The translations under genes and the position numbers were made by a program. The notes under the pieces were generated by a model. It saw only the letters and a list, made by a program, of their open reading frames with translations, ran no database searches and was not told the DNA's origin. DNA of 64,000 nucleotides, from NCBI GenBank assembly GCA_023667285.1, contig JAMPAK010000001.1:472137-536136 (forward strand). The letters are read 5' to 3'. The stretch is from Muribaculaceae bacterium (GTDB lineage Bacteria > Bacteroidota > Bacteroidia > Bacteroidales > Muribaculaceae). Positions 54,285 through 61,788 of the stretch are shown piece by piece. How positions within the stretch are numbered: position 1 is the stretch's first letter; each line of letters begins with the position of its first letter.

Positions 54285-54330
54285 ATTTTTTAATCGATAA
54301 ATGATTGTTAATCTGATTGCTGTTCTGTTC

Positions 54331-54492
54331 TTATCCAACGTTCCCCGCTATTTGTCTCAGCCTGTAGACCCTCTCCCCCTTATCGCCCACACCCTCAATC
54401 AAGATCGCAAAGCCCGAAGCCCTGGCAGCATGAGAGATAAAATCACACAGAAAATGCACATAATCAATAGATTGGTTTAGAAAAGTCGACAT
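54331..54492 (-). pseudogene. Remnant of the C-terminal end of a plug-type protein (53 codons)
   Basis: Open from an ATG at 54492 to TAA at 54331. The reading (…DFISHAARASG, FAILIEGVGDKGERVYRL…) matches the end of the 58614-60020 protein, which reads ISIKIEGISDKGELICKR near its C-terminus, and the family pattern IEG-DKG. Upstream of the ATG there is an in-frame stop and AT-rich sequence, so only the last module survives. It now lies in the leader of the MG2 gene. It could alternatively be a real 53-residue peptide. Confidence 0.6.
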
Positions 54493-54592
54493 GAATTAAT
54501 CACACCATTTCGCACATTTCCTGAATGGATAAATTATATGATTGATAATTACGAAAACTTTTGAACACATTGTTTTTGAATTATAGTCATTG

Positions 54593-54623
54593 CAAATTTA
54601 TAAAATAATTTTCAAGTTCGCAA
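54593..54623 (-). promoter_or_regulatory. Promoter upstream of the remnant and MG2 gene
   Basis: Minus-strand TTG (54623-54621), 20 bases, TAAATTTG (54600-54593); start near 54587. It allows the MG2 gene to be expressed separately from the rest of the operon, with a leader of about 300 bases. The gap 54493-54592 otherwise shows only AT-rich sequence. Confidence 0.55.
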
Positions 54624-54629
54624 GTCGTA

Positions 54630-56600
54630 TCAATGCCAGATTTGCTTCCCATCCTCATATTCAAAAATACGCTCCTCTTTGCCACGAGTGTAATCGCGAA
54701 GCAGCAATATCGAGTTGCCGGGCACATCATCATAGACTAAAAAGTCCGAGTTTGCCGTCTGTCTGCCAAGCGAGTTCCATACCCCTTTATGGAAATAAAA
54801 AAGTTCATATTCATGTGACGGTTGAATCTGATTCTCATCATTCCACATTATTATCCTCATTTTATTGACTTTTCCCTTCTTATTACCGAGATCGAACCCT
54901 ATCCAAAAAGGGAAGAGTTTGAAAAATGTTGTAGACAATTTATTATCAAATAGTTTAGCCGTCACCAAAGTGTCGCCGGTTAAAACTCCACCGACTGCAT
55001 AGATTTCATGCCTTGAATAATCTATTTTGGTGTCATGCTCATCTAAAAACTGCAGTTCTGCAAAAACAGGATAAACGCTATCCTTAGGCATGATTCTGAG
55101 ATATCTCTTGGACATATTCCCAAGAGGTATGGTTATAGTCTCTTTTGTAGGGGTCTCGGTGAAGGTGTGAACCTCCGACACATCGTTAGCGAAAGTCCTG
55201 TCATTGGACGTTTCGATAACTGACCCTACAACCTCATCCCACCGGTTGACCCAAGAGCAACGCAACATATATTTCCTGTTGAGCCTAATGGCCCTTTTCT
55301 TAGAAAAATCAGGGGCAAATTCGCGAGGTTCTCCATTATGTCTTATCAAGTAAGGCGATGAGATTGGAACAAAGCATCCATCTGTATATTCAGACACAAC
55401 GATTACATTCTCATTTATCATTGGCCCTATATTGACTTTGCTCTCATCTATCCTCTCAGCAGTCCCAACGGGTATCCATCCCTCTACTTGACTATATGTG
55501 CAGACATAAAGATCTGAGAATGCTGAAGTTTTCAAGTCTATAATATTGTTAGTGGCCACATTTGCATACTGACAGGTGACATCATAGGTATGAAGATCTC
55601 TAAGATGGTCATATTTGATATCATCATCCTCCGAAAATCCATCACGAGCCTTTTCAAAAGTAATTCTATACACTTTAGCTATCTTCTTCAGACTGTCGAC
55701 TGTACATGTAAACCTATCCGTGTCAATCTCTCTTGTGAACGATTCATACGTCCCGTCTATATATCGTGATGGAGTGATGGCTCTATGAGAATTATCGACA
55801 AGCGAAACCCAGTAGTGACCATTTTCACTATAGTTAGCCCATATAGGCGTATAATCTATTGCGGCGGGGAGCCCTAATGCCCTCATGACATATGCCATAT
55901 GATATGTCCGTTGACGACAATTGCCTCCATGGAGTTCATCCAATAGTATTGGGTCTTGTTCATAGGGAAAGAAGGTGTCAATAACGGGAAAATTCTTAAT
56001 CTCATAATCGTGGATTTTCTTGAATGCCTCCTCCATATTCTCAACCCCCTCAATCAGAAACGAGTACTTATTTCGGTAATACGGTTTCCACTCAACCACA
56101 GGTTCTTTGCCTATCTTATAAGGAAGAAGGAACTTACAGAAATTATCAAAACTGACCTCACGGCTCCACGGAGAACTTTGCCATATCTGAATTGATTCTT
56201 TTATGTTAGTCCAAAGAAAGTCTGTCGTCAGCACCTTTGTGTCCTTGAGCAACTCAGGCTCAATCCTGTTTTGGGCATTAAATCCAAGCCACTTCTTTTT
56301 TATGGAAAGATCCTGGTTCTCTTTGATATAATGAAGATAGTTTTGAGAAACCGTTGCATCATATGAAAACTGCCCCCTCATATTCTTCAACAGCCATGAG
56401 GTTGCATCCTTCTCCATCCTTGACTCGCATTTCCTCAGGATGGCATTTCTGTTCCGGTAGGTAGTCAGACGCTCGTCGATATAAGATGACGTAGTTGCTC
56501 TGAGATCATCACAACTTGTGACCACTAACAATAACACACCTAGCCCCGTCAGGACACCGTAGAGAACTATCTTCTTTATGTCAACTCTTATTGATTTCAT
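54630..56600 (-). CDS. Transglutaminase-like lipoprotein with discoidin-type C-terminal domain
   Basis: 656 residues. Lipoprotein signal with Cys30 in VVTSCDD. A helical N-terminal part is followed by a transglutaminase-type core: Cys228 in HGGNCRQRTYHMAYVMRALG, His262 in NGHYWVSLVD and a candidate Asp in the following strand. The C-terminal half is beta-rich and ends in a discoidin (F5/8)-like fold (AELQFLDEH ... AKLFDNKLSTTFF ... WIGFDLGNKKGKVNKMRI). It faces the periplasm or cell surface. Overlaps the Wzy_C gene by 20 bases. Could be a protease rather than a cross-linking enzyme. Confidence 0.82.
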   Translation of the reverse strand: MKSIRVDIKKIVLYGVLTGLGVLLLVVTSCDDLRATTSSYIDERLTTYRNRNAILRKCESRMEKDATSWLLKNMRGQFSYDATVSQNYLHYIKENQDLSIKKKWLGFNAQNRIEPELLKDTKVLTTDFLWTNIKESIQIWQSSPWSREVSFDNFCKFLLPYKIGKEPVVEWKPYYRNKYSFLIEGVENMEEAFKKIHDYEIKNFPVIDTFFPYEQDPILLDELHGGNCRQRTYHMAYVMRALGLPAAIDYTPIWANYSENGHYWVSLVDNSHRAITPSRYIDGTYESFTREIDTDRFTCTVDSLKKIAKVYRITFEKARDGFSEDDDIKYDHLRDLHTYDVTCQYANVATNNIIDLKTSAFSDLYVCTYSQVEGWIPVGTAERIDESKVNIGPMINENVIVVSEYTDGCFVPISSPYLIRHNGEPREFAPDFSKKRAIRLNRKYMLRCSWVNRWDEVVGSVIETSNDRTFANDVSEVHTFTETPTKETITIPLGNMSKRYLRIMPKDSVYPVFAELQFLDEHDTKIDYSRHEIYAVGGVLTGDTLVTAKLFDNKLSTTFFKLFPFWIGFDLGNKKGKVNKMRIIMWNDENQIQPSHEYELFYFHKGVWNSLGRQTANSDFLVYDDVPGNSILLLRDYTRGKEERIFEYEDGKQIWH

Positions 56601-58251
56601 CCTCTAATATCTTCTTGCATTGTTTCTTCATCACTTGAATCTGATAGGAGTCAATCTTAATCTCCTTTTCATAAATCTCTCTTGCGGTCTCAAGATATTT
56701 TTCACGGTCAGTCCTTTTATAGCATTGCAGAAGCCCCCAAAGTGGCTGGAAGCGTGTCGGACACATTTCATGAGAACGTTGATAATCTCTTATAGCCGTT
56801 TCATAATCCTCAAGTTCATATGAGTTGTCACCCCGAAGGATTACACTTTGATAATCATTGACATAATTATTGTAGTGTTTTATCAGAGCATTGCTTTTCT
56901 CATAGTCGCCTGACAGATTAAGGACGGCTGCATAATTATAGAGAAAAAACGGATTGTGGTGCCACTCATGATACAGGATTTCATACTCCTCAATGCCCCG
57001 CTCTCTGGATCTTGCAGTCAGAAAATCATTATAGGCTTCCTTCCATCTCAGTTCAAATCTCATATCTGAGATGACATATATAAGACAGGCTGAAAGCAAA
57101 ACCAATGATGGGTATCTGATCGGTGCCAAATCAAACTTCTTGCTCCTTGATGAGAATTGAGATATGAATAGTATTGCGAAAACCCACACAAAAGAATATC
57201 GCAGACAATTGGTAATCAGGAGCATCAGCGCCAAGTTTAAAAGCCCCGAGTAAAACACCTTGTCATACTCATGCCTGTCCTTGATGAGATAATATATGAA
57301 CACTGCAATGAATAAGAAGCCAATATAGCCCACATTCAAAACATAATTCAGATATTCATTCAATGGATGCATTGGATTTCCCTCCAATCCGGCAAACCAA
57401 CCAGCTTGGTCAAGACTGAGCATCGTCGATTGGCTCTCCATGTAATGTTTATAAAAACCATAAGTCCCATATCCAAATATAGGCATGCTCCCTATCATAG
57501 AGAGTGTTGACACAAGTATCAGCAATCTCCCTAAACTTGGTTTAGGATCGTAGAGACATATGGCAAGCACGATAATTGGAATGAGAATCAAGAATCTTTT
57601 CTGTGCGATGAGTCCCCTGATTTTCCCCGACATAAACAGGTATGTAAGAAGACAGCATATCAAGGCCGTCCTGCATTCCACGATAAGAAGCATGAGGACA
57701 ACGGCACTTACGACAGTGATATAAAATGGTTTGTGGGTTGACTCTTTGTATGAATGTAGAATGAACGGAAAACACAGGGATGTGAAGATGCCATAGGTGT
57801 TGGGGTTCTCAAAACTCCCTGTCACATGGAAGAATGAGTTTGTACTATCTGTGATATTGAGAAGTTGGAGATAGCACACAATTGTCTCTACACTGCATAT
57901 TGCGGTGACACATCTTGCTATTGTTCCTTTTTTGAAAGTCAACCCGTTTGCCATCAGCAACAGGCATGTAAAAGCTATAGCACAAATATTCACAAGATAA
58001 TCAGACGGATTGCGGACCATGATTAACAGAAGTCCACAGAGCACAGCCACAGAGAGGCTGTTCACATAAATCTGCCTGACCTTCCCTGAAAATAGGTAGA
58101 TTATGAACAGAATTATGGAGACCGCCACAAAGAAATAATCCCGCAACAAATTGATATTGTCTACAACAAACGAGTCCGGTATAAATATGCATCCTGAAAT
58201 CAGTAATGTGAATATCAGATATCGCCTCTTGCTAATCATAAGGGATAACAT
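56581..58251 (-). CDS. Wzy_C O-antigen ligase-like membrane protein with TPRs
   Basis: 556 residues (ATG 58251; a second ATG at 58239 would shorten the overlap with the DUF1573 gene). About ten to eleven membrane spans occupy residues 10-405. The Wzy_C signature GSFENPNTYGIFTSLCFPF near 142-160 is present, followed by ECRTALICCLLTYL and a large loop with MHPLNEYLNYVLNVGYIG near 291-308. Residues 430-540 form TPR units (NPFFLYNYAAVLNLSGDYEKS, DNSYELEDYETAIRDYQ). The family includes O-antigen ligases and protein O-oligosaccharyltransferases. No glycan-synthesis genes adjoin, favouring a specialised role. Confidence 0.82.
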   Translation of the reverse strand: MLSLMISKRRYLIFTLLISGCIFIPDSFVVDNINLLRDYFFVAVSIILFIIYLFSGKVRQIYVNSLSVAVLCGLLLIMVRNPSDYLVNICAIAFTCLLLMANGLTFKKGTIARCVTAICSVETIVCYLQLLNITDSTNSFFHVTGSFENPNTYGIFTSLCFPFILHSYKESTHKPFYITVVSAVVLMLLIVECRTALICCLLTYLFMSGKIRGLIAQKRFLILIPIIVLAICLYDPKPSLGRLLILVSTLSMIGSMPIFGYGTYGFYKHYMESQSTMLSLDQAGWFAGLEGNPMHPLNEYLNYVLNVGYIGFLFIAVFIYYLIKDRHEYDKVFYSGLLNLALMLLITNCLRYSFVWVFAILFISQFSSRSKKFDLAPIRYPSLVLLSACLIYVISDMRFELRWKEAYNDFLTARSRERGIEEYEILYHEWHHNPFFLYNYAAVLNLSGDYEKSNALIKHYNNYVNDYQSVILRGDNSYELEDYETAIRDYQRSHEMCPTRFQPLWGLLQCYKRTDREKYLETAREIYEKEIKIDSYQIQVMKKQCKKILEDEINKS

Positions 58252-58624
58252 TCGATACTACGCGGATATAGTGTATCACTGTGTCTGTATTTGCCTCGAT
58301 GACAACAAAATTCTCAGTCATACCGTCCTTCCCTGTTGAATCAAACTTTATATGGATAGTCGCCGAGTCATTAGGGGCGATTGTTTTATTATCAATATTC
58401 GCTTGGGTGCAGGAACAATCTGTTGTTATGGCTCGTATTAACAGCGTTTCATTCCCTTTGTTATAAACTTTAGCTTCTGCTACACCCTGCTCATTCTCAT
58501 CAATATTTCCTAAATCTATTTCGTGAGTAGATAAAACCAAATTCGGTTTGGAAATATATGAACATGATGTCAGTGTCAGTATAAAGGCTGCAATTGTGAT
58601 TAATGTAAATTTGCTAATTCTCAT
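58232..58624 (-). CDS. DUF1573 domain lipoprotein
   Basis: 130 residues. Lipobox at LTLTSCSY (Cys about 21). The single Ig-like DUF1573 domain shows IDLGNIDENEQGVAEAKVYNKGNETLLI near 38-65, the hallmark TTDCSCTQANI near 68-78 and APNDSATIHIKFDSTGKDG near 84-102. Common in Bacteroidetes, often near TlpA/thioredoxin-like or peptide-export genes; function unknown. Overlaps both neighbours (11 and 20 bases), so the operon is tightly packed. Confidence 0.9.
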   Translation of the reverse strand: MRISKFTLITIAAFILTLTSCSYISKPNLVLSTHEIDLGNIDENEQGVAEAKVYNKGNETLLIRAITTDCSCTQANIDNKTIAPNDSATIHIKFDSTGKDGMTENFVVIEANTDTVIHYIRVVSNVIPYD

Positions 58625-60020
58625 GGGTTATATCCATTCGTTTACATATAAGTTCCCCCTTATCGCTTATCCCTTCAATTTTAATTGATATATTCATGGG
58701 ATATGGCAAATCAAATCCTTTTAGTAAATTAGAATTATATTTTGATGGTATAAAATTGGGTTCCCAATATAGTGTTGAATTATACAATGTCATGTCTCTC
58801 ACAGAAAATTCCATCGGTGGCTTATAACCGAAAGGAGAGACATTTAACAACGATACAGGCCGATTTCTCTTAAAGCGTGAGAAATCCGTCGGAGATTTCA
58901 GCCAAATAATCAAAAGACCTCGGATGCTCGCCTCGCCATATAGACCTTTTATAGGGGGGCCACCTCTTCCGGCAAGATTGCCAAATGACTCATAATTTGA
59001 AGGCAGAAAATATCCTATTTGCTTTATATTTGCAGGGTCAAAATATACAACCTCAGAAATGTCAAAACCACCAATCAGATGTTCGTCCAATATAACCTCG
59101 CTGATTACAAACTCGCCATTTATTACCCGACCATATCCTTCAATTTCAATTACTTCTGAGGCCAAATCTCCAGGTTCCATGTGAACTTTTCCCATGCCTC
59201 TTCTCAATCCGAATCTAGAGACTACTTGATCCATTGTATGGCTCATCTCAAGAATTGGGTCGTCTTCAAGAATATTTCTGTCGGGTATTAAACTTCTATA
59301 ATATATTGGCTTTACCCTCCTCTCTCGCACTACAACATCAGGCAATTCGATTGCGTTGATTATATCAGCGAATCGTGACTTCTTCTTGAGATGATCTGAG
59401 GCTGACTCTGACAAACCTGTTTCCCTACCCTTGTAGTGGTAGCCTTTCACGGATATGTTTGGGAATTCTGATTCGTCGATATAGAGACGCAGCGATCCTT
59501 CCTTGTCATTGCTCTTCAGGGCTTGAAGCGTGAATGTAGTCCCATCAACGAAATCCAGCCCACTGATATTAAAGTGTCGGCCTTCGACGTGATTCTCATA
59601 TATCTCACCGATAGACGGAACCATAATCTTCAGATTAAATCCGTCAAGTTTCTTCGAGCCCCCCTCCATGCGGCCACTTATGGTCTGCTCGGTCTCAAAT
59701 GGGCGAATCTCTCCATTCGAGTTGATCCTGTTTTCACTGCTGTCCGAGAGGCAATAGTAATCCAACAGCCGCTCATCATTGCTTTTTATCGTCTGCCGAA
59801 GGAATATGTAGGTCTCCGGGCTGAAGTCAAGTTGATTTCTTATTTCTCGGCCATCATTGTCTGGCGTTGAGAACTCTGCGCGTGTGATTGACAATGTATA
59901 CGTCCCCTCCGGTATTCCCTTGCACATCTCCTTGATTGTATCTGCCACGGATACTTGATTGTTCCCGGCAGATACAACTAAAGATGAAAGTGCAAGTATG
60001 GTTGAATATAGGAAACACAT
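58614..60020 (-). CDS. Exported plug/carboxypeptidase-like half of an MG2-type protein
   Basis: 468 residues from the ATG at 60020 (MCFLYSTILALSSLVVSAG, signal peptide); a TTG at 60044 is unlikely. The segments EQTISGRMEGGSK near 118-130, FNISGLDFVDGTTFTLQALK near 168-187, LPDVVVRERR near 242-251, and the end with PFGYKPPMEF, TLYNSTLYWEP and IKIEGISDKGE match the C-terminal half of large Bacteroidales MG2/TonB-plug proteins. No transmembrane barrel is present. The N-terminal MG2 half is missing here but present separately at 53274-54284. Confidence 0.7.
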   Translation of the reverse strand: MCFLYSTILALSSLVVSAGNNQVSVADTIKEMCKGIPEGTYTLSITRAEFSTPDNDGREIRNQLDFSPETYIFLRQTIKSNDERLLDYYCLSDSSENRINSNGEIRPFETEQTISGRMEGGSKKLDGFNLKIMVPSIGEIYENHVEGRHFNISGLDFVDGTTFTLQALKSNDKEGSLRLYIDESEFPNISVKGYHYKGRETGLSESASDHLKKKSRFADIINAIELPDVVVRERRVKPIYYRSLIPDRNILEDDPILEMSHTMDQVVSRFGLRRGMGKVHMEPGDLASEVIEIEGYGRVINGEFVISEVILDEHLIGGFDISEVVYFDPANIKQIGYFLPSNYESFGNLAGRGGPPIKGLYGEASIRGLLIIWLKSPTDFSRFKRNRPVSLLNVSPFGYKPPMEFSVRDMTLYNSTLYWEPNFIPSKYNSNLLKGFDLPYPMNISIKIEGISDKGELICKRMDITHEN

Positions 60021-60058
60021 ACTATTATTCAAATGAAATTCCAAAAATATTCAGAGTG

Positions 60059-60691
60059 TTAGTCACAGCCGTGAACGCATATTTCGTAATTTTTCTGTGC
60101 CTTATATTCGCAATAGCGAGATTTATCCCATTCATCATTTGGACCAGGGCAAGGATTATGGGTGTCGGCATTAGCATCACAACCGTAAAGAGTAGTCCAA
60201 TATTCTTGTTCACAGTTGTAGTAGCATTCATCACTGCCAACCTCATTGGTAGATCTTGAGAGCGAGCGATGTTTCATGTTGAGGCATTGGCGTTGCATTG
60301 CATCGAGGAAATCTTTCTTAGAGAAATTCATCTTTGACTTGAGTTCAGTTTTTACCTCATATATCCTCCTCAATCTTTTGTCGGTGTCAATACCAGTGAG
60401 TTGCTTGATCTCTGCAACAAGGACATTGTATTCCTCATCAGACATTTCGGGGTACACGCTTCCCATCAGTTCGAAATATCTCGCATTCTCATCCTTGGTC
60501 AGTGCCTTCAGTGCATTGCGGACAATTCTGGAATCCTCTTTAAGCATTTTTTCAAACTGCTTGAATTCATCAGATGCAAGAAACAAGTCTGCCTCAGTGA
60601 CTTCTGTGGCATCATCTACGTCAAGATGTGACTGGCTGCACGACGTAAGGCATATTGCAGCCAAAAGAAACATGAATAATTTGCGAAACAT
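60059..60691 (-). CDS. Cys-rich exported lipoprotein, first gene of the accessory operon
   Basis: 210 residues. Lipoprotein signal MFRKLFMFLLAAICLTSC (lipid Cys18). The middle (residues 30-135) is helical and charged. The C-terminal part has eight more Cys at 136, 156, 160, 171, 181, 194, 205 and 209 among Tyr/Asn/Asp-rich sequence, suggesting a disulfide-stabilised or modified domain. No known family. As first gene of the operon it is a candidate substrate of the downstream transglutaminase and Wzy_C proteins. Leader about 137 bases from the palindromic promoter. Confidence 0.75.
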   Translation of the reverse strand: MFRKLFMFLLAAICLTSCSQSHLDVDDATEVTEADLFLASDEFKQFEKMLKEDSRIVRNALKALTKDENARYFELMGSVYPEMSDEEYNVLVAEIKQLTGIDTDKRLRRIYEVKTELKSKMNFSKKDFLDAMQRQCLNMKHRSLSRSTNEVGSDECYYNCEQEYWTTLYGCDANADTHNPCPGPNDEWDKSRYCEYKAQKNYEICVHGCD

Positions 60692-60812
60692 GATTATGTG
60701 ATATGTTGATTAGTTGCTGCAAAGATAAAGAATTAATTTTAATTATGCAAAAATCTCCAAAAAAAGAAAATCCAAAAATCTCCATGCAGACATTGAAATG
60801 CTCTATAAATCC

Positions 60813-60851
60813 GTAAATCTTATACCTTTGCAGCAAAGGTATAAGATTTAC
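60813..60851. promoter_or_regulatory. Perfect 39-bp palindrome with back-to-back -7 boxes
   Basis: 19-base arms (GTAAATCTTATACCTTTGC and its complement) around a single A. Each strand carries TACCTTTG (plus 60823-60830, minus 60841-60834), a Bacteroidetes -7 box, three bases apart. The minus box would serve the Cys-rich lipoprotein operon, the plus box the repeated ORF. Neither has a clear -33 element, suggesting need for an activator; the palindrome itself could be its site. Confidence 0.65.
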
Positions 60852-60905
60852 CACCCCGAAGGCACTCGTCCGCATTATCGCACTACCAAACACACATCTC
60901 ATTCA

Positions 60906-60913
60906 TACCTTTG
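60906..60913 (+). promoter_or_regulatory. Second -7 box before the repeated ORF
   Basis: TACCTTTG, 32 bases before the ATG at 60946; start near 60919. No -33 match in the C/A-rich sequence upstream. Confidence 0.45.
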
Positions 60914-60945
60914 CAACCTAACATTCATTTTCTCGAAGTCCAACC

Positions 60946-61623
60946 ATGAAAAAACTCATCACCACCTCCCGCAAACAAACCTACTCCCCCATCCTTGGGA
61001 TACGTGGCTTCGAGACATATCTCAACCGACGCCTCACGAAAAACGAGCGCAAAGTCATTTCCTACCTCGAGCGCCAGAAACGCGCACGCCCCGTCCTCGT
61101 CATCGACCCGCCCGGCCGGAACTCCGCACCAATCCTTCAGCAATACCTCAACTACCGCCTCGCCAAAGGCCCATCGCAGGCCCTCGGCGCCATCTACACA
61201 CCCACACGGCTCAAAGGCAAAGAACGGCGCATAAAATACCTCACCTACCGCCGCCCCGACAGCATCCGCGGACACACACTCGCCTACATACTCCTCCTCA
61301 ACACCCAGGACGCCAAAACCTTCTCACCCCTGCAGGCCCGGCCCGACGGCTTCCTCCGCCTCTGGAATGCACTCCTCCCCGCCCTCTCCGGCTGCGGATT
61401 CTTCATCGTCCACATCACCGCGCCGCGCACCCGCGGCCACGCCGACAAACTCGCACGGCTCTTCGGTCGGCGCATGCACCGCATCCTCAAACCCGACACA
61501 GACCGAAAGTCCGACGAACCGCCACCCACCATCGTCATCACCCTCCCCGTCAGATTGCCATACTCAACCCCAACTTCCCCCACAACCTCCTCACCCTCGA
61601 CCACCCCTCCACACCCACTCTAG
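60946..61623 (+). CDS. Dispersed repeated ORF, complete copy
   Basis: 225 residues (MKKLITTSRKQTYSPILGIRG...). Basic, no signal peptide or membrane span. Two blocks look folded: RPVLVIDPPGRNSAPILQQYLNY near 48-70 and the segment from PDSIRGHTLAYILLL near 104-118 through FFIVHITAPRTRGHADKLARLFGRRMHRIL near 150-180. The last 30 residues are Pro/Ser/Thr low complexity. Third positions are overwhelmingly C, and G is rare on this strand. Substitution pattern against copy 1 supports this frame up to residue about 180; downstream another frame may be used (see findings). No family recognised. Confidence 0.65.
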   Translation: MKKLITTSRKQTYSPILGIRGFETYLNRRLTKNERKVISYLERQKRARPVLVIDPPGRNSAPILQQYLNYRLAKGPSQALGAIYTPTRLKGKERRIKYLTYRRPDSIRGHTLAYILLLNTQDAKTFSPLQARPDGFLRLWNALLPALSGCGFFIVHITAPRTRGHADKLARLFGRRMHRILKPDTDRKSDEPPPTIVITLPVRLPYSTPTSPTTSSPSTTPPHPL

Positions 61624-61689
61624 CGGTACGCCGTGCTCCGCGACCCAAAGTCAAACCGCACGGCAAGCGCACCTTGACATTTTGGAAAA
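61188..61689 (+). repeat. Dispersed direct repeat, copy 2
   Basis: Gap-free match to 1-502. Same orientation, about 61 kb apart. The extent to the left is set by the window edge in copy 1, so the true repeat may include the whole gene and its promoter region. Confidence 0.85.
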
Positions 61690-61788
61690 CCCTCCGGCAA
61701 CGTAATTCTACGCCCCCTCTATCTCTACCTCGATATTCTCTTCTGAACCTTATCCATTGGAGGTGCGTTTTAGAGTAAAGTTTCAACT

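Noticed and set aside
54285-54310. ATTTTTTAATCG before the MG2 gene as a further copy of the MITE-like element
   Set aside because: Only about 12 AT-rich bases match; the flanking sequence does not continue the alignment.
60798-61778. Long +1-shifted 326-codon reading over the repeated ORF as a separate gene
   Set aside because: Over the first 180 codons, differences between copies are synonymous only in the 225-codon frame; this frame is open mainly because the DNA is C/A-rich. Only its 3' end is kept as a frameshift candidate.
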